From: an uncultured Alphaproteobacteria bacterium
GTDB taxonomy: Bacteria; Pseudomonadota; Alphaproteobacteria; RF32; CAG-239
Assembly: GCA_934255405.1 (NCBI GenBank)
Contig: CAKQNT010000014.1
Location: 1-43,169 of the forward strand
Direction: 5' to 3'
Length of the DNA stretch: 43,169 bases
The position numbers were made by a program, and so were the translations under genes. Position 1 is the first letter of the stretch. Each line of letters opens with the position of its first letter. This document shows, in pieces, positions 1 to 7,941 of the stretch. The notes under the pieces were generated by a model that was not told where the DNA came from, searched no databases, and worked only from the letters and a program-made list of their open reading frames with translations.

Positions 1-379
1 TCACAAAATCCACGTACTTCTGTGTACGCTAGGATTTTGTTCGCTTTTCAAATAACTCTGACTTAACTGTTCTACGGGCTTTTTTCGAATATTGCCAACA
101 GCCAATTCAGAGCCATTTGATGCAGTCTCACAAAATCCACGTACTTCTATGTACGCTAGGATTTTGTTCGCTTTTCAAATAACTCTGACTTAACTGTTCT
201 ACAGGCTTTTTCGAATATTGCCAACAGCCAATTCAGAGCCGTTTGATACAGTCTCATAAAATCTACGTACTTCTATGTACGCTGGGATTTTGTTCGTTTT
301 TCAAATAACTCTGACTTAACTGTTCTACGGGCTTTTTCAAATATTGCCAACAGCCAATTCAGAGATATTTGACGCAGTT
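1..379. repeat. Tandem array of three ~126-base palindromic repeat units
   Basis: Three near-identical units start at 1, 128 and 254 (lengths 127, 126 and 126) and differ by only a few substitutions. Each unit carries a central block of two GTAC tetramers (first copy 14-17 and 24-27). The block is flanked by inverted CAAAATCC/GGATTTTG arms and, further out, by AACAG...CAGAG...ATTTGA sequence that pairs imperfectly with its counterpart. The centre matches the centre of the dispersed palindromes at 12591, 20770, 36071 and 36214, so this is a tandem form of the same family. The array begins at the window edge and may extend further left. It lies 3' of rsmA, which runs on the minus strand. The rest of 380-423 shows no clear feature. 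Confidence 0.9.
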
Positions 380-423
380 TCACGTTGATTTAGTTTTACA
401 AAAATTATGTTCTAATCAACTGA

Positions 424-1272
424 TTAAATATTATCGGCTAAAACTAAGAACTGTTCTGGGGTGATTTCTTCAGGGCGAGCGGTTAAAGCTACTCCGGCTT
501 GAGCACAAGCGTTTTCTAGGTTTTTAATCGATTTTAGACTTTGACGAATCATTTTGCGGCGCTGGGCAAAGGCCATGGCAGTAAGCTTTTCTATGTTAGC
601 GATTTGCTGAGGAGAGAGCGTTTTTTCTTGAGGTTGAAACAACAACACGCTAGACCAAATTTTAGGCGCTGGCACAAAACATTCGGGGTTGAGATCAAAA
701 AGACGGGTAATGCGACATTGCAATTGCGCCAAAATAGAAATTCGTCCATAATCTTTGCATCTGGTGAAAGCGGTTATGCGGTCGGCAACTTCTTTTTGAA
801 ACATTAAGGTAAGGCTTTGAAAATCTTTAATTTGATACAGCCATTTTATCAATAAAGGAACTGAGATATTGTAAGGCAGGTTGGATATGATGTGTGTTGG
901 TATGCCGTGAGCGGCAAAATCATATTTGAGGGCATCGCCGTTTTGGATGTGCAAGATACTGCCGGTTTTGCTCTGTAATTCTTCCATAATGCTGATACAG
1001 CGAGAATCCATTTCTATAACCGTTAGTTTATCTGGTTTCGCTTTTAGAATAGCGCGTGTCAAGCCGCCGGGGCCAGGGCCAATTTCATACACCTGAGCAC
1101 CGGAAAAATCATTAATCTTTTGCGCATTTAAGGAGGCGCGAATAATTCTGTCTGTGATGTTTTGATTAAGCAAAAAGTTCTGTCCCAAAGCTTTGGCCGC
1201 CATCAACTGGTGGGCTTCAACCGTGAGTTTGAGCGAGGGTAAAGAATCGATTATTTCAGACAGAGAGAGCAT
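424..1272 (-). CDS. rsmA: 16S rRNA (adenine1518/1519-N6)-dimethyltransferase RsmA (KsgA)
   Basis: This cytoplasmic SAM-dependent enzyme dimethylates two adjacent adenines in helix 45 of 16S rRNA late in 30S assembly. The protein (282 aa from the chosen start) has the family motifs in order: LGQNFLLN near the N terminus, the SAM-binding EIGPGPGGLT, the acidic IEMD, NGDAL, and the catalytic NLPY motif (SNLPYNIS). The length is normal for the family. The open frame extends six codons further upstream, but AGGAG at 1278-1282 on this strand sits correctly for the ATG at 1272, which also avoids overlapping surA. It is the last gene of an lptF-lptD-surA-rsmA run; pdxA, often found between surA and rsmA, is absent here. 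Confidence 0.96.
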   Translation of the reverse strand: MLSLSEIIDSLPSLKLTVEAHQLMAAKALGQNFLLNQNITDRIIRASLNAQKINDFSGAQVYEIGPGPGGLTRAILKAKPDKLTVIEMDSRCISIMEELQSKTGSILHIQNGDALKYDFAAHGIPTHIISNLPYNISVPLLIKWLYQIKDFQSLTLMFQKEVADRITAFTRCKDYGRISILAQLQCRITRLFDLNPECFVPAPKIWSSVLLFQPQEKTLSPQQIANIEKLTAMAFAQRRKMIRQSLKSIKNLENACAQAGVALTARPEEITPEQFLVLADNI

Positions 1273-1273
1273 C

Positions 1274-2188
1274 TTAACTCCTAATCTCAATTACAGCTTT
1301 TTGACGTAAATCCTGCAGGAGTTTTTTGGAAATAGATTCCATTTTTTGATTTTCCAGCATGGTTTTAATTTGAGATTCTGACGGGGCTTCAGGGCTGTCA
1401 GTGGCTGGATTAAAAGTGCGCTGCAGTTTCAAAATATAGTATCCGTCGCCCAGCATAATCGGGTTGCTGATTTCTCCGGCTTTCATGCTCTTAAGTTTGG
1501 TTTCTAAAACAGAGGCCAGTTTGCCGGTATTAACCCAGCCAAGGTTTCCGCCATTGGCAGCGCTGGGACTGTCGGAAAACTGCATGGCATATAGCTCAAA
1601 GCGGTTATCATTGCGCAAATTTTCTACCAATTGTTGGATGTCTTTGGCTTTGTTTTTTTTGATAAATATTTCTGATACCATATATTTTGGAGTGTTTAAG
1701 TCACTCTGGGCTTCTGCCATTGCTTGTTCAATTTCTTTTTGGGTGGGAGTTCCTTCGGTATAATATTTTTTGCGAACAAGGCGAATCCAAGCTAAGTCAG
1801 ATTTGAGCTGCTCTTGCATGGTTGTCTCATTAACGCCGGCCTCGCGCAAAACAGTCTTGAGTTGTCCGGACGGGACGCCGTTGTTTTGTTCAAATTGTCG
1901 CATGCGCTCGTTGACCTCTTTGTCAGTAATGTTGATGCCGTTTTTAGCGGCTTCCTGCAGTTTGAGCTTTTCATCAATGGCATTGTCAAGCACTCGCTGA
2001 GTTATCATATTTTTGGTTTGGGTATTAAAAGGTATGCGAGTTGTCATCATAAACGAGTTTATGCGGCTCTGGAAGTCTTCGGAAGAGATAATCTCGCCAT
2101 TAACCAAAGCAACGATTTTTAGCGGTGCGGCATAAGCGAAACCGGCGATGATGCAAAGCAAGGCAGAAATCAACAGGGTCTTTTTCAT
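1274..2188 (-). CDS. surA: Periplasmic peptidyl-prolyl isomerase / outer-membrane protein chaperone, SurA-like
   Basis: SurA escorts unfolded outer-membrane proteins, including LptD, through the periplasm to the BAM machinery. The 304-aa product starts with a Sec signal peptide (MKKTLLIS..., probable cleavage after AYA near residue 20). It has a SurA_N-like helical chaperone region to about residue 165, then one parvulin (PpiC) domain at about 168-258 with the typical NGGNLGWV and GYYILKL segments. Enteric SurA is about 430 aa with two parvulin domains, so this is a short, one-isomerase form. An AAAGGA ribosome site precedes the ATG. It lies 16 bases after lptD and its stop nearly abuts the rsmA start, so it is co-transcribed. 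The call rests on both domains and gene order. Confidence 0.9.
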   Translation of the reverse strand: MKKTLLISALLCIIAGFAYAAPLKIVALVNGEIISSEDFQSRINSFMMTTRIPFNTQTKNMITQRVLDNAIDEKLKLQEAAKNGINITDKEVNERMRQFEQNNGVPSGQLKTVLREAGVNETTMQEQLKSDLAWIRLVRKKYYTEGTPTQKEIEQAMAEAQSDLNTPKYMVSEIFIKKNKAKDIQQLVENLRNDNRFELYAMQFSDSPSAANGGNLGWVNTGKLASVLETKLKSMKAGEISNPIMLGDGYYILKLQRTFNPATDSPEAPSESQIKTMLENQKMESISKKLLQDLRQKAVIEIRS

Positions 2189-2204
2189 GGGTAATCCTTT
2201 CTTG

Positions 2205-4457
2205 TTATTTGGTGCCTACTCCACCCAGTGTCTTGAGGTAGAATGTGGCTCCAAATTTAAAGTCACCTTTGTAATTGGGGTCATTGGAGTTGTCTTTTTG
2301 GATATTAAATATAATCTTGGTGCATTCATCTTCGTAGCTTATGAATGCGCCTTTTTCCAACGAACCGCCGTTTTGAGCTAAGTTCTGACGATTATAAACT
2401 GTGGCAGACCAGTTCTTGGTAAGCTCTGTCCGCAGAGATGTGAATAATTCTTCTCGTTCGGCATCTTTGATAGAAGAGGTGTCATTGGCGGGGAAGAATA
2501 TATATCCGATATACATTCTTAAAATTTTGGGACCAAAACTGGAGGACAATTCACTGTAAGTTATAGATAAATCGTCTTTATCCAATTTGAAACGATAATT
2601 CATATCAAAATATTCGTTCGGCGAGGCGTATACACGGCCTACATAGTCAGTGAAAGAGCCGTTTTGGCCGTCGGCCTCGGCAAAACTTTCATTTTGGCTA
2701 AATTCATAACTTTGTGCCAGCAAGGCAGAGGTGCGTCCCAAAAGATTTCCGTAAGAACTCCAGTTGAAACCATAGCTGACGCGGCTGCCGGTATCGTTGC
2801 GGTCATATCCGGAATAACGGTCAAGGTTGAGAATGTTGGTGTCATTCAGTTCAATATCCTGACTGTCTTCATTAGGAATCTTTTCTGCTTTGTTGCTCTG
2901 GTTGGGAGCAAATGCGGCAACAATAATCGGTTCTACAATCTGGCGAGATTCTTCTGCCGTGCGGACAAACGGCAATCGCCATTCCAAACCAACCTGAGGG
3001 AAGATTCGGGCAACCGAGCCGTCGTACATGTGGTTGAAACCATTATCATTATATGCATATTCATCTATATAGTATAAATCTGATTTTAAAGATGCAGTGA
3101 GCTTATATTTTTCGCCATAAGGGCTGGTGTATGGCAGATTCCAAGAGTTTATCATGGTGGCACGCTGGCTGGAGTTGCCTTCTTCATGATAAACCGAAGC
3201 CATGCTGATGGTGTGCTTATTGTAAGCGCCATAGCGGTTGGTATCACTATAGTTTTCATAATTGAACAGCGGCATTACTGTGGGGCTGTTGGCATAGCGC
3301 AAATCATAGCTCAAAATTTTGTAATAATAAGCTTCCAGCGCGGAGTAATTGCGATTGTCATATCCTTGCAGTCCGGCGCGAGTAGTAAGCCATGTGTCAT
3401 CGCTTTTGGGCAAAGACAAATCCTTGAGGTAGGCATTGTCAGAGGCATAGTTAATATCGGCGTTGGCAACCCAATAATCATTTACTTCATAGCGGGCTTT
3501 GGCAAAGATGTTGCCACGATTTTCTTTGCTATCCGAATCATGTAAATAGCTGCCGGTGGCCGAGATATCGCCACGGGAAAAATATTGATTGTAGGCTGCG
3601 CCGTAGACAATACCTTTCTCGCTGCTGAGAATGGGGTTAAACAGGATATCTTGTTGATCGTTTATGCTCCAAAAATATTGTCCCTGAATTGCCGCGCCCA
3701 AATATTGGTTGCTCATAATTCGCGGAAACAAGAAACCGGAACGACGCTTGACTGTGGGATCAGGGTGGGACAAGAATGGAGTATAAAATACCGGAATTCC
3801 TTTAACCTCGACGGTAGCATTTTGATAATTTACATTCTTGTTTTCAGCATCGTGCTCAACTTTACGCGCCTTAATTTGCCATAATGGATCAGAATCTTTA
3901 CAGGCGTCGCAAGGTGAATATACCGCATAGGTCATAACCTTTTTGTCGTTGTTGCCACGCTTAAATGTGCGAGCGGCAATGCGAGTTTTGTCGGCCATAA
4001 TCATTTTGATATTTTGCATCTCGCCTTTGGTCATGTGTTCGGTGAGCTCTGCATAGTCGGTGAAAACCACGTTGCCAGTTTTTTCCAAAATTACGACGTT
4101 GCCAACGGCGGTTACAGTATCATCTCTTTGGTTATAGATGATTTTATCTGCTTTTACAGTATAGTTGTTGCGAATGATTTCAACATTGCCGATGGCGGTT
4201 ACTAAACTAAGTTCCTGACTGTGTTCAATTTCATCAGCGCTAAAGTAAATTTCAGGATTATCTTTATCAGACTCTGTTTCCGGCGCCATAATGTCGGTAA
4301 TGTTGCGCTCCGGAGCAATACGCGGCTTGGAGATTCTGGTGATGTCGTCAATGGTTTTTTGCGTGTCAGGTGTTACGATACTGTCGGCAGATACAGAGGT
4401 TGAGTATAGTAATATCGGAAGCAATGCGAATCCGGCCGAAGAAGTAATTTTAGGCAT
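2205..4457 (-). CDS. lptD: LPS-assembly outer-membrane protein LptD
   Basis: LptD is the outer-membrane beta-barrel that, with the lipoprotein LptE, inserts LPS into the outer leaflet. The 750-aa protein has a signal peptide (cleavage near SVSA, about residue 24). An OstA/LptA-type beta-jellyroll follows at about 68-200 with repeated GNVEI and GNVVIL strands, and then a large barrel rich in aromatic, alternating strands (YDLRY, YNRQNLAQ). Two cysteine pairs or singles are visible, PCDAC in the jellyroll and DEC near the C terminus, which could form the inter-domain disulfide known for LptD; that is an inference. The start overlaps the upstream permease gene by 8 bases. The partner lptE is at 28313. 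Confidence 0.95.
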   Translation of the reverse strand: MPKITSSAGFALLPILLYSTSVSADSIVTPDTQKTIDDITRISKPRIAPERNITDIMAPETESDKDNPEIYFSADEIEHSQELSLVTAIGNVEIIRNNYTVKADKIIYNQRDDTVTAVGNVVILEKTGNVVFTDYAELTEHMTKGEMQNIKMIMADKTRIAARTFKRGNNDKKVMTYAVYSPCDACKDSDPLWQIKARKVEHDAENKNVNYQNATVEVKGIPVFYTPFLSHPDPTVKRRSGFLFPRIMSNQYLGAAIQGQYFWSINDQQDILFNPILSSEKGIVYGAAYNQYFSRGDISATGSYLHDSDSKENRGNIFAKARYEVNDYWVANADINYASDNAYLKDLSLPKSDDTWLTTRAGLQGYDNRNYSALEAYYYKILSYDLRYANSPTVMPLFNYENYSDTNRYGAYNKHTISMASVYHEEGNSSQRATMINSWNLPYTSPYGEKYKLTASLKSDLYYIDEYAYNDNGFNHMYDGSVARIFPQVGLEWRLPFVRTAEESRQIVEPIIVAAFAPNQSNKAEKIPNEDSQDIELNDTNILNLDRYSGYDRNDTGSRVSYGFNWSSYGNLLGRTSALLAQSYEFSQNESFAEADGQNGSFTDYVGRVYASPNEYFDMNYRFKLDKDDLSITYSELSSSFGPKILRMYIGYIFFPANDTSSIKDAEREELFTSLRTELTKNWSATVYNRQNLAQNGGSLEKGAFISYEDECTKIIFNIQKDNSNDPNYKGDFKFGATFYLKTLGGVGTK

Positions 4458-5577
4458 CTATATTCTCCTTGCGGCGAGGCTTTGTATTAAATAAAGAGGG
4501 GCGATAATATTTGAATAGCCAGAGACAGATTGCTGTTGGAATAATCTGGTTTAGGTACATGATGTAAGTCCACCATAAGTGCTTGACCGCCAGATTGCCA
4601 ATCGCCAAATCCAGAGCCTGAATAATTATCATGGCAGATACCGATGCGGAAATAATTTTGATTTGTCCACGGCGGTTGAAGTTGCCGATGAGCAAACCGG
4701 TGCAGGCGATAAGCGCGAAGACAATATTTAAGAAAGGCGTGGTAAAACGTTTGTTGCCTTCCACAATCCAACGGCGGACTTCTTTGGGGCTTAGTTCAGG
4801 ATTGGAGGCTGCGGTCAAAAGCTCGGTGAGTGTTTTTTCCCTAACGCCGGCTTCGGACTTTTTTTTAGATTCTTTGGCGCCGAAGTCTACGGAATAGCGG
4901 TCAAACAAAATGGAGCTAAACTGATTGTTTTGGCGGTTAATTTCTTGCCGATTGCCGTGTACTAAAATAATGCGCGGGCCTTTTTCTGTTTGGACAATGC
5001 GTCCGAGCTCAGCCGATACGGTAGATTTGGTTTTGGGGTTGCGCTCATCGTTAATTAGAATGCCGCCAACGGAGCCGTCTGGCTCATGGGTGGTGATGAA
5101 AACCGTAAGGCCATGTTGCAGAGTGGTAAATTCGCCTTCGCGAAACATTAGGTGAGATACATCATTTTTTACTTGCCATTGCAAATCATTAAAACGGTTT
5201 TCAGCCATCGGAATGCCAAAGTTCATAACCCATATATTGAGCAGAGCCATAACAATGCCGCACAGAAGCGCCGGTTTGGCGTTGTCCCAAGGGCTGATGC
5301 CGGCGGCTTTCATAACCACCAATTCGCGATCAGAAAGCATACGGTTATAAACAAACAAAATGGCGGCAAACAGTGATATGGGCGCTAAAATAGTGAAGAT
5401 TCTGGGCATTAGCAGAGAAGTGAGCTCAGCAAACAGTCCGGCAGAAATTCCTTTGTTAGTGATAAGGTCAACAAATCGCAATGATTGAGTCAGCCAGATG
5501 ATTGACATCAGCGAAAAGGATATCAGCAAAAATCCAATCAAAATTTGTTTGGCTATGTATAGGTTTAGTTTTTTCAT
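4450..5577 (-). CDS. lptF: LPS export ABC transporter permease, LptF/LptG family (probably LptF)
   Basis: This inner-membrane subunit of the LptB2FG transporter extracts LPS from the inner membrane for passage along the LptA bridge. The 375-aa protein has the YjgP/YjgQ layout: three N-terminal membrane segments (about 10-120), a periplasmic beta-jellyroll domain (about 130-260) and three C-terminal segments (about 270-360). The stretch IIWLTQSLRFVDLI and the segment DRELVVMKAAGIS resemble LptF more than LptG, but separating the two by eye is not secure. The open frame extends to a TTG at 5595; I prefer the ATG at 5577 (MKKLNLY). Unusually, only one such permease gene precedes lptD, where alphaproteobacteria normally carry lptF and lptG in tandem. 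Confidence 0.87.
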   Translation of the reverse strand: MKKLNLYIAKQILIGFLLISFSLMSIIWLTQSLRFVDLITNKGISAGLFAELTSLLMPRIFTILAPISLFAAILFVYNRMLSDRELVVMKAAGISPWDNAKPALLCGIVMALLNIWVMNFGIPMAENRFNDLQWQVKNDVSHLMFREGEFTTLQHGLTVFITTHEPDGSVGGILINDERNPKTKSTVSAELGRIVQTEKGPRIILVHGNRQEINRQNNQFSSILFDRYSVDFGAKESKKKSEAGVREKTLTELLTAASNPELSPKEVRRWIVEGNKRFTTPFLNIVFALIACTGLLIGNFNRRGQIKIISASVSAMIIIQALDLAIGNLAVKHLWWTYIMYLNQIIPTAICLWLFKYYRPSLFNTKPRRKENIDA

Positions 5578-5698
5578 GATCCCGATTATAATCAAATTAT
5601 CGGATTAAGAAACAAAAATCTTGCGGATATTACAAAAAATATGTGAATTTTTGGTATATTTTGAAAAAAATAAATTTGTGGGGGAAGCAATTAAAAGC

Positions 5699-5727
5699 TT
5701 GAACAGCAATTTTTTTGCCTATAACAT
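5699..5727 (+). promoter_or_regulatory. Candidate sigma-70 promoter of the hydrogenase operon
   Basis: TTGAAC at 5699-5704 and TAACAT at 5722-5727 are separated by 17 bases, in an AT-rich gap between divergent lptF and hydC. A second candidate is an extended -10, TGCTATAAC, ending at 5738. No FNR-type palindrome was recognised. Confidence 0.3.
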
Positions 5728-5762
5728 ATTGCTATAACAAATATAAACAAAAGGAGACTTGG

Positions 5763-6239
5763 ATGGACGCTACCTCTTTGGGGTCTACGGTTGCAGCCAA
5801 ATGGCGCAAGAAGCGAGGCTCTCTAATCATGGCTCTGCACGAGATTCAGGGCGTTAAGGGATTTGTGCCGTGGCAAGATGCCGCGGACTTGGCCGAGGGA
5901 ATGGGCATTCCGCTGGCCAGAATATATGAAGTTCTGACATTTTATAACTTTTTTAAGCTCGATGCTCCGGGTAAAGCGGTAATTTCTGTGTGTACAGGTA
6001 CCGCTTGTTATTTAAAAGGAAATGATAAAGTTCTGGAAGAGTTTAAGAAAGAGCTTGGAATAGGCGAGGGCGAAAGCACAGCTGACAAAATGTTTCATCT
6101 GCAAAGCGTGCGTTGTGTGGGATGTTGCGGTTTGGCTCCGGTTTGCGTGGTCAATGGCAAAACCTATGGGCGCGTGACAGTTAATGATGTTCGCAATATT
6201 TTGGACGAATGGCGCAAAAAACTTGAGGACGAGGAGTAG
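5763..6239 (+). CDS. hydC: NAD-linked [FeFe] hydrogenase, NuoE-like [2Fe-2S] subunit (HydC/HndA type)
   Basis: This is the small iron-sulfur subunit of a trimeric cytoplasmic hydrogenase, homologous to NuoE of complex I. The 158-aa protein has the N-terminal helical segment (ALHEIQGVKGFVP, then the ARIYEVLTFYNFF helix) and a thioredoxin-like [2Fe-2S] domain. The ligands are C77 and C82 (a C-X4-C pair in SVCTGTACYLKG) and C118 and C122 (C-X3-C in RCVGCCGLAP). The ATG at 5763 follows an AAGGAG site with good spacing; an in-frame upstream extension has no such signal. It is first in a tight hydC-hydB-hydA operon with gaps of a few bases. NuoE of complex I is ruled out by the [FeFe] hydrogenase gene two genes downstream. 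Confidence 0.92.
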   Translation: MDATSLGSTVAAKWRKKRGSLIMALHEIQGVKGFVPWQDAADLAEGMGIPLARIYEVLTFYNFFKLDAPGKAVISVCTGTACYLKGNDKVLEEFKKELGIGEGESTADKMFHLQSVRCVGCCGLAPVCVVNGKTYGRVTVNDVRNILDEWRKKLEDEE

Positions 6240-6244
6240 TTGAC

Positions 6245-7939
6245 ATGGCTGATGCTGATTTGGATAAGAGATTTGATATTCATGAAATCGCTCGTGCCAA
6301 GCAAGAAGAGTTGGGCAGATTTCGTTGCAGTGTGTATTGTTGTCATTCTACAGGATGCAAGTCTTCCGGCAGTGACGATATTATAGATCTTTTGAAAGCC
6401 GCGGTTGTTGAGCATGGAATTGAAGATCAAGTCAGAATAGTGGCGACAGGTTGTATGGGATTGTGTGCTCAAGGGCCGCTAATCAGAGTGGAGATTAAAG
6501 GGCAAAAAGATGTGCTGTATAAGCGGCTTGAGCCCTTGATTGCCAGATTGATTGTGACTGAGCATATTGTTCCGGCGTTAAACCTTCCTGAAGGTGAGGT
6601 TTTTGAAGTGCCGGAATTTTTGCAAGAGCATATCCTCTCGTTGGAGTTGCCGTTTTTTACCAAGCAGGAAAAAGTTGTGCTCCGAGATGCAGGGCATATG
6701 GATCCCGAGGATATTCAGGAGTATATTGCCCGCGGTGGTTATTTGGCGCTTGAAAAAGTGCTTAAAACCATGACACCGGAACAGGTGGTTGATGAAATCA
6801 AGCGTTCGGGTTTGCGCGGTCGCGGCGGCGGTGGTTTTTCTACCGGAATGAAGTGGGAGTTTGCCGCAAAAGTGCCGACAGTTGATGAGAAGTTTATTAT
6901 CTGTAACGGAGATGAAGGAGATCCGGGGGCGTATATGGATCGCTCCATTTTGGAAGGCGATCCGCATTCGGTTATAGAGGGTATGATGATTGCGGCTTAT
7001 GCAATCAACGCTACTCAAGGATGGTTTTATGTTCGTGCCGAATATCCGTTGGCGGTGGAGCGCTTGGAGAAGGCTATTAAAGCCTGCAAAAAGAATCGAC
7101 TGCTCGGAAACAATATTATGGGAACAGATTTTTCTTTTAATATTGAGGTGCGTCTTGGTGCCGGAGCGTTTGTTTGTGGTGAGGAAACTGCGCTGATTCA
7201 TTCTATTGAGGGTTTTCGCGGTACTCCGCGACCGCGTCCGCCATATCCTACAAACAAGGGTTTGTGGGATAAGCCGTCTTGCGTTAATAACGTTGAGACT
7301 CTGGGCAACGTGGCAAAAATTATCTTAAAAGGCGCGGATTGGTTCGCTTCTTTTGGAACGGAAACATCAAAGGGAACAAAGGTGTTTGCTCTGACCGGTC
7401 AGGTTGAGCATTCCGGATTGATTGAAGTGCCGATGGGTACGACAATTAATGAGATTGTTAATGAAATCGGCGGCGGTGTGCCTAATGGTAAAAAGCTTAA
7501 GGCGGTACAGACGGGTGGACCTTCAGGCGGAGTGATTCCGGCGGAGAAACTTGATTTGCCGGTATGCTATGAAGAGCTAAAAAAACTCGGCTCTATTATG
7601 GGGTCTGGCGGTATGATCGTTATGGATGACAGCTCAAATATGGTTAATATCGCAAACTTCTATCTTGATTTTACGGTTGATGAATCGTGCGGAAAATGTG
7701 CTCCGTGCCGAATCGGCGGAAAACAAATGCTGCTCTTGTTAGAAAAGATTAATAAAGGCAAGGGGACTAAGCAAGATTTGGCAGATTTGAAACGTATTGC
7801 AACCGCAATGCAAAAGGCTTCTTTGTGCGGATTGGGACAAACGGCTCCGAATCCGGTGCTTTCAACAATTAAGTTTTTTGAGAATGAGTATTTGGAGAAA
7901 CTTATTGATGCCAAACCTGTTGCCGGAGAGGAGAAATAA
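6245..7939 (+). CDS. hydB: NAD-linked [FeFe] hydrogenase, NuoF-like flavoprotein subunit (HydB/HndC type)
   Basis: This subunit carries FMN and the NAD(H) site. In the characterised trimeric enzymes it exchanges electrons between NADH, ferredoxin and the hydrogenase subunit. The 564-aa product has three parts. A thioredoxin-like [2Fe-2S] domain lies at about 25-105 with C33/C38 and C70/C74. The NuoF core contains the FMN/NADH loop RGRGGGGFSTG (191-201) and NGDEGDPGAY (221-230). A [4Fe-4S] site is formed by ESCGKCAPC (C482, C485, C488) plus C528. The protein ends soon after this (about residue 564), so the two-cluster C-terminal ferredoxin domain found in many HydB/HndC proteins is absent. A purine-rich GAGGAG stretch at the end of hydC supplies the ribosome site, and the stop lies two bases before hydA. 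Confidence 0.94.
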   Translation: MADADLDKRFDIHEIARAKQEELGRFRCSVYCCHSTGCKSSGSDDIIDLLKAAVVEHGIEDQVRIVATGCMGLCAQGPLIRVEIKGQKDVLYKRLEPLIARLIVTEHIVPALNLPEGEVFEVPEFLQEHILSLELPFFTKQEKVVLRDAGHMDPEDIQEYIARGGYLALEKVLKTMTPEQVVDEIKRSGLRGRGGGGFSTGMKWEFAAKVPTVDEKFIICNGDEGDPGAYMDRSILEGDPHSVIEGMMIAAYAINATQGWFYVRAEYPLAVERLEKAIKACKKNRLLGNNIMGTDFSFNIEVRLGAGAFVCGEETALIHSIEGFRGTPRPRPPYPTNKGLWDKPSCVNNVETLGNVAKIILKGADWFASFGTETSKGTKVFALTGQVEHSGLIEVPMGTTINEIVNEIGGGVPNGKKLKAVQTGGPSGGVIPAEKLDLPVCYEELKKLGSIMGSGGMIVMDDSSNMVNIANFYLDFTVDESCGKCAPCRIGGKQMLLLLEKINKGKGTKQDLADLKRIATAMQKASLCGLGQTAPNPVLSTIKFFENEYLEKLIDAKPVAGEEK

Positions 7940-7941
7940 CC

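Noticed and set aside
1..379. Possible CRISPR array at the left edge
   Set aside because: The units are 126-127 bases and repeat over their whole length. There are no short repeats with unique spacers and no cas genes.
5596..5762. FNR or similar anaerobic regulator site before hydC
   Set aside because: No TTGAT-N4-ATCAA-like palindrome could be found in the gap.
5763..7939. hydC-hydB as part of a respiratory complex I operon
   Set aside because: No other nuo genes are present, and the next gene is an [FeFe] hydrogenase with a full H-cluster domain.
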